A DNA stretch of 13,452 nt from JBAXLO01 sp037134755 (GCA_037134755.1 JBAXLO010000120.1:1-13452), one strand, 5' to 3'; counted from the first letter of the stretch, positions 6,442 to 13,280 are shown. A program made the numbers and translations. Notes: generated by a model from the letters alone, not told the origin.

Positions 6442-8373
6442 TTATTCTACAATAAACTTATTATTTATCACACCAGAATCATTCTCAAACTTTAGATAAT
6501 AAATACCCGATTTAAGGTTACTTACATTTATAACTTTGTTAAAAGCATTGGTATTTATAATAGTTTCATCGCTATAAATCTTTGCTCCTTGCACATTAAA
6601 AATACTGAACTTAGTGATACCTCTTTTAATATTACTACAATTTATAGTTAGTTTATCATGGGCAGGATTAGGATATATATTAATATTGTCAGACAATATA
6701 TTCTTTTCATTTATCCCAATACCCGATGGAAAATGCACCGTTTTACACAACTTATTATTAGTTGTATCTTGGTCGGTAGTTAATTTTGTATAGGCACAAA
6801 TTGTAAAAGCAGTAGCTGGCGAAGCAACAAAAGTACTTAAGAAATTATAAGTCATAGAATCTCCGGGAAACAATGATCCCGTCCAGTTTTCTAATACTGG
6901 AGTCAATGCATTTCGTTGATAACCTATAAGAAAACTTGTTTCTGTTGACATCCCATTATTTTTAACCCTAACACTTACAGTCTGCGTACTGCTTAAGGTT
7001 ACGGTGTCGGCAGGTGAAATAATTTTTGAAACATAAACATCATGTGATAGAATTGTTATACTATCCTTAAGAGGAATCGTAGATTTATAAATTGGTCCAT
7101 TTGAACAGTTAGCATTAGCTGCAAAAACAAAATAATAATATTTTGAAGCTAATGTAAAAGGCCCGTTATCAGTAAAAGATGTTCCGGCCTGAAAAGCTAC
7201 CACAGTACCACCTCCATAAGTAGTTCCGGCTGTATAAGTAGTTCCATTAACAGGTGAAGCAGTAAGTGCATTTGCTGAACTTCTGACAATCAGATAATGA
7301 TCAGCGGTAGGTGTGCCTGCTGAAGCAGTAAAAGAACCAGTAATAGTAGCACCTGTATTATTTAAACTAAAATTTGTGGGTTGATTAGCAGGAGCAACAC
7401 AAGGGCCAACTACTTTAACCACTGGGGCTAATTTAACTGTAGAATTACGCATCTTTGGACCATAAAACCCAGCCCAACTAGATATATCATGTCCGGCATC
7501 TTCAAAATAAACAGATCTTACACCTGTTCCATAACTACTGTATGTTTTACTTGTAGTTGTCCAATTTGTACCTGATGCAATTGTATTAAATGAAGGAGAC
7601 CCTGGTGTTGTATAAGCAGTGGGATTAGACCAAGAAGTTATGGAAGTGTTACTTGTATTTCGCAACTGTGTTAAAACTCCATAATTCCCACCTTGATCAA
7701 ATCTGGTGGAATAATCATCAGAAACATATATGTTTGGTTGAGCATCAAGCTCTGTTGTTGAATAACCGTTAGCTACCAAATCTATAGTTTGAGATTTATT
7801 TTCTGAGACATAAGAAGTGGCAAAATTATATCCCAACGAATTTGTTTCAGTTGTCCAGCCACCTCCTCCACTGGTAAATGTCCATATAGTTAATCCAGCA
7901 TCTCCACTTGGATTTACAACAAGATTTCCATCAGAAACAGAATCATTTATATCTGTAACGCTAACTATCATATAACTTGTGGTTACTGTAGGGCTAACTT
8001 TAAATGTGTTACCATTATTTAGTCCATTTTTGACCACCGTATCTCCTCCTGAAGTGACATACTTTAATGTAAATGGGCCTGTTGTATTACCAACATTAAA
8101 GGTAAGAATTGCAGAATCACCCGGAGCAATTATTGTAGTCCCCGAAAGTATTGGCGGGCTTGTAAAAGTACTACTTAAGGTATACATACTTTTTGTAGTA
8201 ACACTACCATTAAGTGGCGATTTTGTTGTCGTTTGATTACTATTTGCACTTATTGCAACTATTTTCTGGTTAAACTTAGTACCAGTTATGTTTTGTAATT
8301 CCTGAGCTTTCAAGTTCTGAATCGAAAGCAATAGCAACAATGTTGCTATTAATAAAGTGATTATTCTTTTCAT
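6442..8373 (-). CDS. Secreted multidomain protein with FBA-like domain and T9SS type A sorting domain
   Basis: 643 residues. A signal peptide (1-23) has a long leucine-rich core and probable cleavage LKA|QE. An Ig-like domain (about 64-147) follows. Residues 149-316 resemble the eukaryotic F-box-associated (FBA) domain: KSQTIDLVANGY (193-204), PNIYVSDDYSTRFD (213-226), GVRSVYFEDAGHD (284-296) and SWAGFYGPKMRNST (299-312) line up with family blocks I remember from FBXO2/FBXO6. A fibronectin-III-like module (about 328-434, with GTTYTAGTTYGGGT) and a CARDB-like module (about 443-548) come next. The C-terminal type IX sorting domain (564-642) contains NIYPNPAHDKL, GAKIY and SGIYYLKF. It should be exported by Sec, then by T9SS to the cell surface or medium. 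No catalytic motif is visible; a glycan-binding or adhesive role is inference. It is monocistronic, with its own terminator. Confidence 0.85.
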   Translation of the reverse strand: MKRIITLLIATLLLLLSIQNLKAQELQNITGTKFNQKIVAISANSNQTTTKSPLNGSVTTKSMYTLSSTFTSPPILSGTTIIAPGDSAILTFNVGNTTGPFTLKYVTSGGDTVVKNGLNNGNTFKVSPTVTTSYMIVSVTDINDSVSDGNLVVNPSGDAGLTIWTFTSGGGGWTTETNSLGYNFATSYVSENKSQTIDLVANGYSTTELDAQPNIYVSDDYSTRFDQGGNYGVLTQLRNTSNTSITSWSNPTAYTTPGSPSFNTIASGTNWTTTSKTYSSYGTGVRSVYFEDAGHDISSWAGFYGPKMRNSTVKLAPVVKVVGPCVAPANQPTNFSLNNTGATITGSFTASAGTPTADHYLIVRSSANALTASPVNGTTYTAGTTYGGGTVVAFQAGTSFTDNGPFTLASKYYYFVFAANANCSNGPIYKSTIPLKDSITILSHDVYVSKIISPADTVTLSSTQTVSVRVKNNGMSTETSFLIGYQRNALTPVLENWTGSLFPGDSMTYNFLSTFVASPATAFTICAYTKLTTDQDTTNNKLCKTVHFPSGIGINEKNILSDNINIYPNPAHDKLTINCSNIKRGITKFSIFNVQGAKIYSDETIINTNAFNKVINVSNLKSGIYYLKFENDSGVINNKFIVE

Positions 8374-8399
8374 AATGTAAATTTTATTAATATTATTTG

Positions 8400-8407
8400 C
8401 AAATATA
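8400..8407 (-). promoter_or_regulatory. Putative -7 box for the T9SS protein gene
   Basis: Minus-strand TATATTTG fits TAnnTTTG and lies 26 bp before the ATG at 8373. There is no clear -33 TTTG, so only the -7 half is supported. Confidence 0.45.
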
Positions 8408-8576
8408 CATATAAAATCTAATATTTTAACTTAATAAACTATTTATTTAAAAAATCAATACCATCATTAAGTTTAAGTGTACCACTAAGTGCACTATTTG
8501 AGCTTGTAACAAAACTATAATAATTGGAGTTAAATTATTATTTTGTAAATAAAATGAAAGGCAAATAAGAGATTCT

Positions 8577-8613
8577 TGACAGGTATAATACTAAAATACT
8601 ATTATACCTGTCA
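8577..8613. terminator. Perfect 14-bp hairpin with T-run, no obvious parent gene
   Basis: TGACAGGTATAATA (8577-8590) and its exact complement (8600-8613) enclose nine bases and are followed on the plus strand by a run of five T (8615-8619). No plus-strand gene lies upstream; the neighbours on both sides are on the minus strand. It may terminate tRNA-Gly transcription on the minus strand (it lies 63 bp past that tRNA) or end an unannotated short plus-strand RNA. The rest of 8408-8676 is AT-rich and shows nothing else. Confidence 0.5.
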
Positions 8614-8676
8614 TTTTTATTATTAATAAAAAAATACTGAAAACAGATAAAATAATAAGATTATAATATTAAAAAG

Positions 8677-8749
8677 AGCGGTAAATGGGGCTCGAACCCA
8701 CGACCTAAAGCTTGGGAAGCTTTCACTCTACCAACTGAGCTACTACCGC
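8677..8749 (-). tRNA. tRNA-Gly (anticodon CCC)
   Basis: A 73-nt cloverleaf on the minus strand. Acceptor GCGGTAG pairs with TTACCGC, the D stem is GCTC/GAGT, and the anticodon arm AAAGC-TTCCCAA-GCTTT carries CCC. The T arm is GTGGG-TTCGAGC-CCCAT and the discriminator base is T. CCA is not encoded. It is divergent from the three-tRNA operon on the plus strand. Confidence 0.95.
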
Positions 8750-8760
8750 TTTTATTGATG

Positions 8761-8768
8761 CAAAAATA
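8761..8768 (-). promoter_or_regulatory. Putative -7 box for tRNA-Gly
   Basis: Minus-strand TATTTTTG fits TAnnTTTG and lies 11 bp before the mature 5' end of the tRNA, so transcription would start only a few bases upstream of it. No -33 TTTG is seen. Confidence 0.45.
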
Positions 8769-8817
8769 ATAATAAATCACTAAATAGAAAAGTTTTTTCA
8801 TTTAATTTAAAAAAATG

Positions 8818-8848
8818 TTTGGTTGTATTAAAAAAATTACTACTTTTG
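8818..8848 (+). promoter_or_regulatory. Promoter of the tRNA-Ser/Pro/Arg operon
   Basis: TTTG at 8818-8821 and TACTTTTG at 8841-8848 form a complete -33/-7 pair with a 19-bp spacer, the same spacing as at ahcY. The start should fall near 8854, leaving an 85-nt leader before tRNA-Ser. Confidence 0.75.
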
Positions 8849-8890
8849 CAGTCCCTAAAGAACGACAATATAAAACAACAAATTTGAAAT

Positions 8891-8927
8891 AATCCGAATG
8901 GTGGATTTTGATGAGAGTTTACTCTCA
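8891..8927 (+). other. Leader of the tRNA operon with two small hairpins
   Basis: Two short stems lie between the promoter and tRNA-Ser: AATCC (8891-8895) with GGATT (8903-8907), and TGAGAG (8912-8917) with CTCTCA (8922-8927) around a TTTA loop. They may guide processing of the precursor; this is inference from position only. Confidence 0.35.
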
Positions 8928-8938
8928 ACACAACAACC

Positions 8939-9025
8939 GGAGAGATGGGTGAGTGGCTGAAACCAACAGTTTGCTAAACTGTCGTACTGGAAACGGTACC
9001 GGGGGTTCGAATCCCCCTTTCTCCG
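8939..9025 (+). tRNA. tRNA-Ser (anticodon GCT)
   Basis: An 87-nt tRNA with the long variable arm expected for serine. Acceptor GGAGAGA pairs with TTTCTCC, the anticodon arm is ACAGT-TTGCTAA-ACTGT (GCT), the variable arm spans about 8982-8999, and the T arm is GGGGG-TTCGAAT-CCCCC. The discriminator is G, and CCA is not encoded. It is first in the operon. Confidence 0.96.
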
Positions 9026-9039
9026 CAGAAAAATAAATT

Positions 9040-9114
9040 CGGGGTGTAGCGTAGCCCGGCTATCGCGCCTGCTTTGGGAGCAGGAGGTCGCAGGTTCGAA
9101 TCCTGCCACCCCGA
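9040..9114 (+). tRNA. tRNA-Pro (anticodon TGG)
   Basis: 75 nt. Acceptor CGGGGTG pairs with CACCCCG, the anticodon arm is CCTGC-TTTGGGA-GCAGG (TGG), the T arm is GCAGG-TTCGAAT-CCTGC, and the discriminator is A. CCA is not encoded. It starts 14 bp after tRNA-Ser. Confidence 0.96.
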
Positions 9115-9129
9115 CATTAAAAAGTACCA

Positions 9130-9203
9130 GGTTCCGTAGCTCAGTTGGATAGAGCAACAGCCTTCTAAGCTGTGGGCCATTGGTTCGAATCCAATCGGAA
9201 TCA
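9130..9203 (+). tRNA. tRNA-Arg (anticodon TCT)
   Basis: 74 nt. Acceptor GGTTCCG pairs with CGGAATC (one G-U pair), the D stem is GCTC/GAGC, the anticodon arm is ACAGC-CTTCTAA-GCTGT (TCT), the T arm is ATTGG-TTCGAAT-CCAAT, and the discriminator is A. CCA is not encoded. It is last in the operon, 12 bp before the terminator stem. Confidence 0.96.
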
Positions 9204-9215
9204 CAAAAAATAATT

Positions 9216-9247
9216 AAGAGATCAGGTTTACTTGGTCTCTTTTTTTA
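9216..9247 (+). terminator. Terminator of the tRNA operon
   Basis: An 11-bp stem, AAGAGATCAGG (9216-9226) with CTTGGTCTCTT (9231-9241), has two G-U pairs and a TTTA loop, and runs into a long T tract. Confidence 0.85.
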
Positions 9248-9519
9248 TTTATATCTATCTATAATAATATTGTAATAATTCTACAGCCTTTTCTCTATCC
9301 CTTTTACTTTAGAAATTATCTCAACAAGCCTTTACTTTTTATAAATCTCCATTAATACTATAATTAGAAATTATATTATTTTTAAATTATAGGTTTATTA
9401 CATGCAACATCTCTACCCAGATAATGCACAATACATATATAGCACTCATTATTATACATATAAAAATTATATTGTGACATAAATATTCAAAAAAGCTTTT
9501 CCAAGAAGGCGAATCTAAT
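9248..9519. other. AT-rich gene-free stretch
   Basis: There is no plausible reading frame, full promoter or RNA gene on either strand. The only structure is a 6-bp inverted repeat, GGCGAA (9508-9513) and TTCGCC (9526-9531), whose right half enters the first unit of the 41-bp tandem array. Confidence 0.5.
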
Positions 9520-9683
9520 ATCAATTTCGCCACTGTGGCATCCACAGAGAGGGTTTTTACATCAATTTCGCTTCTGTGGCATCCACAGAAAGGGTATTTA
9601 CATCAATTACGCTTCTGTGGCATCCACGGAGAGGGTTTTTAAATCAATTTCGCTTTTGTGGCATCCACGGAGAAGGTTTTTTT
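9520..9683 (+). repeat. Four tandem 41-bp repeats, each carrying a hairpin
   Basis: Units run 9520-9560, 9561-9601, 9602-9642 and 9643-9683, all exactly 41 bp, with pattern ATCAATTTCGC, then a TTCTGTGG-CAT-CCACAGAA-type palindrome, then a G-rich, T-rich tail. Unit 2 has a perfect 8-bp stem. Units 3 and 4 differ by changes that keep pairing as G-U on the plus strand; unit 1 has one mismatch in the outer stem. Since 41 is not a multiple of three and stops occur, it is not coding. There are no spacers, so it is not CRISPR. It lies 132 bp upstream of the VTC-domain gene on the same strand. Between 9684 and 9815 I see no TAnnTTTG box. Confidence 0.9.
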
Positions 9684-9815
9684 ATTGAAATTTCATTTTC
9701 TTAAAACTAAAAGTGACATTCAATGTTAATTTTATATTAAATGTGCTGAAATGCTGTAACGTTAAATAATAAGAAGTGTTATAATATGTATTAATAAATA
9801 AAATTTATACTTATT

Positions 9816-10568
9816 GTGAAAACATTGCAAGAAATATTAGCCGGGTATCATCCAATAAGCTTAGAACAAGTTCAAATTGCGGATTTAATGAGTCGTGTGG
9901 AAGTAAAATATACTTTTAATAAATCACAGTTAACTCAAATATTAGAAGAACTTATAGATGATTACAGGGTGTTAACTGTAAATAAAAATACAGTTAATCC
10001 TTATGAAACGATCTATTTCGACACGCCTACCTATTCGCTCTATTACCAACATCATAATTCGATATTCAATAGATTTAAAATACGACAAAGACGTTATGTT
10101 TCGTCAGGAGATAGTTTTCTGGAAATAAAATTTAGAAATAATAAGAATAGAGTTATTAAAGAAAGAATAACTACTGATAGCCTAAAAGATTATATTGGTG
10201 AAGATGGCTTAAATTTAATAAACACAAAAACTTCAATAGATTCATCTCAACTTAAGCCAACATTATGGGTATATTTTGACAGAATAACTTTAGTTAATAG
10301 CAATTTCTCTGAAAGAATAACAATAGATACTAATTTATCATTTAGATACGATGATAAAGTTGTATCGTATCCTAATATAGCTATAGCTGAGGTGAAACAG
10401 GAAATTCATTTTCGTTCAACTTTTATACAGTTAATGAAAAAGAGCATTATACGTGATGTTTCCAACAGTAAATATTGTATTGGATTGGCTTCGGTTAATG
10501 AAAATATAAAGAAGAATAATTTTAAGCATAAATTAATGTCTTTGCAAAAACTCAGTTCTGAAAACTAA
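9816..10568 (+). CDS. VTC-domain protein, polyphosphate-polymerase-like
   Basis: 250 residues forming a single VTC domain of the triphosphate-tunnel (CYTH-like) fold. In yeast Vtc4 this domain makes polyphosphate from ATP. Basic and acidic strand motifs expected in the tunnel are visible: RVEVKY (27-32), YFDTP (67-71), RFKIRQRRY (86-94), FLEIKFR (101-107), KER (115-117), YFDR (153-156), ERITID (166-171) and AEVKQE (191-196). The start is GTG: an in-frame TAA lies 21 bp upstream with no ATG between, and the next Met (25) would begin only two residues before RVEVKY and lose the family's N-terminal ISLEQV-like helix. There are no membrane segments. Bacterial relatives often neighbour a DUF4956 membrane protein or CotH-like protein; neither is here. 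Enzyme activity is inferred. Confidence 0.88.
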   Translation: MKTLQEILAGYHPISLEQVQIADLMSRVEVKYTFNKSQLTQILEELIDDYRVLTVNKNTVNPYETIYFDTPTYSLYYQHHNSIFNRFKIRQRRYVSSGDSFLEIKFRNNKNRVIKERITTDSLKDYIGEDGLNLINTKTSIDSSQLKPTLWVYFDRITLVNSNFSERITIDTNLSFRYDDKVVSYPNIAIAEVKQEIHFRSTFIQLMKKSIIRDVSNSKYCIGLASVNENIKKNNFKHKLMSLQKLSSEN

Positions 10569-10628
10569 TTTTTTCACATCTCTATTATTGATTATAAATA
10601 TTTGCCTAATTGGCATCACATAACATAC

Positions 10629-10665
10629 AAAAGCCTCCATCAAAATTAATTGATGGAGGCTTTTT
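10629..10665. terminator. Shared bidirectional terminator between convergent genes
   Basis: A perfect 15-bp stem, AAAAGCCTCCATCAA (10629-10643) with its complement (10650-10664), encloses six bases and has T-runs on both strands. It serves the VTC gene (ends 10568) on the plus strand and the small membrane protein gene (ends 10684) on the minus strand. Confidence 0.85.
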
Positions 10666-10683
10666 AAAATTCTTAACTCAACT

Positions 10684-10920
10684 CTATTTCTTACTTTTAT
10701 TAAACAAAGCTATTATAATTAAAGTAGCCGAAATAATAAGCGCAAATGAAAATAATCCATAGCGTATATTTATAGGAGTATTTGATGCTATATCGCCATC
10801 ATTATATGTTCCGTAAAGAAAGCCAAAAATGATAAAGAATGTAGATAAGATTATCATTAAAATGTTTCTTATGGCAATTAATTTCTTATTTAAATTGAGT
10901 TTTTTTACTTCTTTTTCCAT
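10684..10920 (-). CDS. Small two-helix membrane protein, function unknown
   Basis: 78 residues that I do not recognise. A basic N-terminus (EKEVKKLNLNKK) precedes a hydrophobic helix (about 15-40). A short polar loop containing YNDGDIASNTPINIRYG follows, then a second helix (about 54-73) and a basic tail (NKSKK). By the positive-inside rule both ends are cytoplasmic. The N-x-R-Y-G motif before helix two is reminiscent of small DUF-type membrane proteins of Bacteroidota, but I cannot name the family. The shared terminator directly downstream and the absence of any competing frame support it as real. It may be monocistronic; no -7 box was found upstream. Confidence 0.7.
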   Translation of the reverse strand: MEKEVKKLNLNKKLIAIRNILMIILSTFFIIFGFLYGTYNDGDIASNTPINIRYGLFSFALIISATLIIIALFNKSKK

Positions 10921-11134
10921 TTTGAATTATATTTATTATTTGAATTTAAAAATTAACATAAAATTAATATTAAAATAATTTTCATTTAACATATAAGTAA
11001 TCTTTATTTTCCAAACAAAAATTAACATGTAGTCTATATTATGCAAAGTATTTCATATTAATATTTGACAAAAGTAATATAAATTTTATTTACTTTTACA
11101 GAAAATTTTAAGTTAATATTAAATTAATATTAAA

Positions 11135-11142
11135 TACATTTG
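11135..11142 (+). promoter_or_regulatory. Putative -7 box for pit
   Basis: TACATTTG matches TAnnTTTG 35 bp before the pit ATG. There is no TTTG at the -33 distance. The rest of 10921-11134 is very AT-rich, with repeated TTAATATTAAATTAAT-like motifs and no other feature. Confidence 0.45.
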
Positions 11143-11177
11143 TTTTGAAATATTTACAATAAATTAATATATAATAT

Positions 11178-12590
11178 ATGTTCGGATTAGATACACCTTT
11201 AACAATTTTATTACTGGTATGTTTATTGGCAGTTGTTGCTTTTGAATTTATCAATGGGTTTCATGATACGGCTAATGCAGTAGCTACAGTTATTTACACA
11301 CACACTTTAAAACCTTCAGTTGCTGTAATATTATCAGGGATATTAAACTTTACAGGAGTATTAGTTGGGGGGATTGCTGTTGCGATGGGGATAGTAAATT
11401 TATTGCCCACAGAAGCTTTAGTCGATCAGAATATTTATCATGGATTGGCAATGATATTAGCATTATTACTAACTGCTATTATCTGGAATCTTGGCACTTG
11501 GTATCTCGGCATACCTTGTTCCAGTTCACATACCTTAATAGGTTCCATATTTGGAGTAGGCATAGCTTATATGTTATTACCGGGCAGTCATGCAATAGCT
11601 TTAAACTGGAAAAAGATATCTGACACCGGACTTTCATTATTAATATCACCAATATTTGGTTTTGGGTTATCATTTTTATTAATGCTATTGCTTCCTCGAA
11701 TCATCAAAAATAAAAAACTATATAATGAACCTGTAGATAAAAAGGCTCCACCTTTATGGATACGTTCCTTATTGATTTTTACTTGTATGAGTGTAAGTTA
11801 TTCTCATGGATCAAATGATGGACAAAAGGGAGTTGGTTTAATAATGATAATTCTAATTGGATTAGTACCTGTTCATTTTGCTTTAGATCATTCTAAATCT
11901 CCTGAAAAACTACTTGCAAGCACTCAAAAGATTGAATTATCTATAAATAAAATTGATACTTTAAGTTTCTCTAAAGAAGATAAAAAAGCATACGTAGCTT
12001 TACAAACCAAAACAGATTCAGTTATCTCTTATTTAAAAGGCATTAAAACTTTTGAAAACCTTCAGGATAAAAAGCATTTTGAAATCAGAAAATCAATATT
12101 ATTAATAACTAAGAAAGCTGATGCTTTGGTTGCTAATAAAGGCAAAGCAATGTCGAGGATAGATGATAAGGAATTAGCATCCTTTAAATCGGAAATAAAA
12201 GAAATAAAAGAATACACTGAATATGCTCCGTGGCAAGTTAAATTAATGGTTTCGCTTGCATTAGGTTTAGGAACAATGATAGGTTGGAGAAGAATAGTTG
12301 TAACTATTGGCGAAAAGATAGGCAAATCGCACCTAACTTATGCACAGGGAGCCACTGCCGAATTGGTTGCTGCAAGTACGATAACTGCTTCATCAATGTT
12401 TGGTTTACCGGTAAGTACTACTCATGTGTTAACATCGGGTGTTGCCGGAGCAATGACAGCTCAAAGTGGTAAAGGTAATCTTCAAATGAAAACAATTAAA
12501 AACATTGCTATTGCCTGGATAGTAACACTTCCTGTTACTATAATATTATCAGCTGTATTATTTTTGTTGTTAAGAATGCTGATGGGTTAA
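11178..12590 (+). CDS. pit: PiT-family inorganic phosphate transporter
   Basis: 470 residues of inner-membrane permease that takes up metal-phosphate or phosphate driven by the ion gradient. The two internal-repeat signatures are present: EFINGFHDTANAVATVIYT (23-41) and SYSHGSNDGQKGVG (207-220). The second-repeat blocks GATAELVAAS (391-400) and GLPVSTTH (409-416), and the first-repeat counterpart GIPCSSSHTLIGS (111-123), are also seen. Between the two membrane halves is a charged soluble region (about 236-350) of helical, lysine- and glutamate-rich character, longer than in the compact enterobacterial form and common in Bacteroidota members. The ATG at 11178 lacks a Shine-Dalgarno sequence. 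The DedA gene follows after 42 bp, so an operon is likely. No PhoU-like gene is adjacent. Confidence 0.95.
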   Translation: MFGLDTPLTILLLVCLLAVVAFEFINGFHDTANAVATVIYTHTLKPSVAVILSGILNFTGVLVGGIAVAMGIVNLLPTEALVDQNIYHGLAMILALLLTAIIWNLGTWYLGIPCSSSHTLIGSIFGVGIAYMLLPGSHAIALNWKKISDTGLSLLISPIFGFGLSFLLMLLLPRIIKNKKLYNEPVDKKAPPLWIRSLLIFTCMSVSYSHGSNDGQKGVGLIMIILIGLVPVHFALDHSKSPEKLLASTQKIELSINKIDTLSFSKEDKKAYVALQTKTDSVISYLKGIKTFENLQDKKHFEIRKSILLITKKADALVANKGKAMSRIDDKELASFKSEIKEIKEYTEYAPWQVKLMVSLALGLGTMIGWRRIVVTIGEKIGKSHLTYAQGATAELVAASTITASSMFGLPVSTTHVLTSGVAGAMTAQSGKGNLQMKTIKNIAIAWIVTLPVTIILSAVLFLLLRMLMG

Positions 12591-12600
12591 ATATTTAATG

Positions 12601-12608
12601 TATTTTTG
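12601..12608 (+). promoter_or_regulatory. Possible internal -7 box before the DedA gene
   Basis: TATTTTTG in the 42-bp gap between pit and the DedA gene fits TAnnTTTG, 24 bp before the ATG. No TTTG sits at the -33 distance (the nearest is too far upstream), so this may be chance in AT-rich DNA. Confidence 0.3.
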
Positions 12609-12632
12609 CCGATTAATTAACAACAATAATAC

Positions 12633-13280
12633 ATGGAACTTATTAAGCATTTGCTCGACTTTATTCTTCACATTGATCAATACCTTAGCAGCTGGGTTAC
12701 AACTTATCAAACCTGGACTTATCTAATACTTTTTGCTATTATCTTTTGTGAAACCGGTTTGGTAGTCACCCCATTTCTTCCCGGCGATTCCTTGCTTTTT
12801 GCAGCAGGAACTATTGCAGCTATGGATGGACAGCCTATTAATGTATTGGTATTAATAATAGTTGTACTGATTGCCGCTTTTTCTGGTGATAATACTAATT
12901 TCTTTATTGGTAGATTTATTGGTAAAACAGTTTACGAAAAAGATTATAAACTTATTAAGAAAGAATATCTAAACAAAACACATGCTTTCTACGAGAAGCA
13001 TGGTGGTAAAACCTTAATTATTGCTCGTTTTATGCCGATTATAAGAACCTTTGCTCCTTTTGTAGCTGGTGTTGGCACAATGAAATACCTCCGTTTTATT
13101 TCTTTTTCAATAATTGGAAATATATTATGGGTAGTTTCGTTTTCGTTAGCAGGTTTTTTCTTTGGCAATATCCCACAGGTTAAGCATAATTTCACACTTG
13201 TAATTCTTTTAATAATATTTATTTCGCTTATGCCGCCGGTAATTACTGTTATCAGACATAAGTATTTTAGCAAAGGCTAA
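12633..13280 (+). CDS. DedA-family (SNARE-associated/VTT) membrane protein
   Basis: 215 residues, the usual DedA length. Family marks are FCETGLVVTPFLPGDSLLFAAG (acidic Glu40 and the PGD at 50-52), the glycine-rich SGDNTNFFIGRFIG region (84-97), the amphipathic FYEKHGGKTLIIARFMPIIRTFAP (119-142) with the two conserved arginines Arg132 and Arg138, and GVGTM (146-150). Several membrane segments follow. DedA proteins act in the inner membrane. Some flip undecaprenyl phosphate or phospholipids, and the family is needed for envelope integrity and proton-gradient homeostasis; the exact substrate here is unknown. The position right behind pit suggests cotranscription, which is compatible with a transport role but does not prove one. 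A terminator follows. Confidence 0.94.
   Translation: MELIKHLLDFILHIDQYLSSWVTTYQTWTYLILFAIIFCETGLVVTPFLPGDSLLFAAGTIAAMDGQPINVLVLIIVVLIAAFSGDNTNFFIGRFIGKTVYEKDYKLIKKEYLNKTHAFYEKHGGKTLIIARFMPIIRTFAPFVAGVGTMKYLRFISFSIIGNILWVVSFSLAGFFFGNIPQVKHNFTLVILLIIFISLMPPVITVIRHKYFSKG

Noticed and set aside
8855..9204. Minus-strand reading frames of 100 and 76 residues over the tRNA operon (with GFEPATSC-like text)
   Set aside because: They are translations of the complementary strand of tRNA genes, a well-known source of false proteins; the cloverleaf structures explain the sequence fully.
9520..9683. CRISPR array
   Set aside because: The 41-bp units are directly adjacent with no unique spacers, and no cas gene is in the window.
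9520..9683. Protein-coding tandem repeat (the minus strand reads SVDATEAKLM-like in one frame)
   Set aside because: The unit length of 41 is not a multiple of three, so the frame changes each unit, and stop codons follow in every pass.
11064..11098. TTTG (11064-11067) with TACTTTTA (11091-11098) as the pit promoter
   Set aside because: The -7 box lacks its final G and the spacer is at the long limit (23 bp); the TACATTTG at 11135 is a better match and closer to the gene.
11178..13280. A dedicated new phosphate or defence system at the right end
   Set aside because: Pit and DedA are ordinary housekeeping families, and no nuclease, toxin, integrase or other mobile or defence gene is present in the window.
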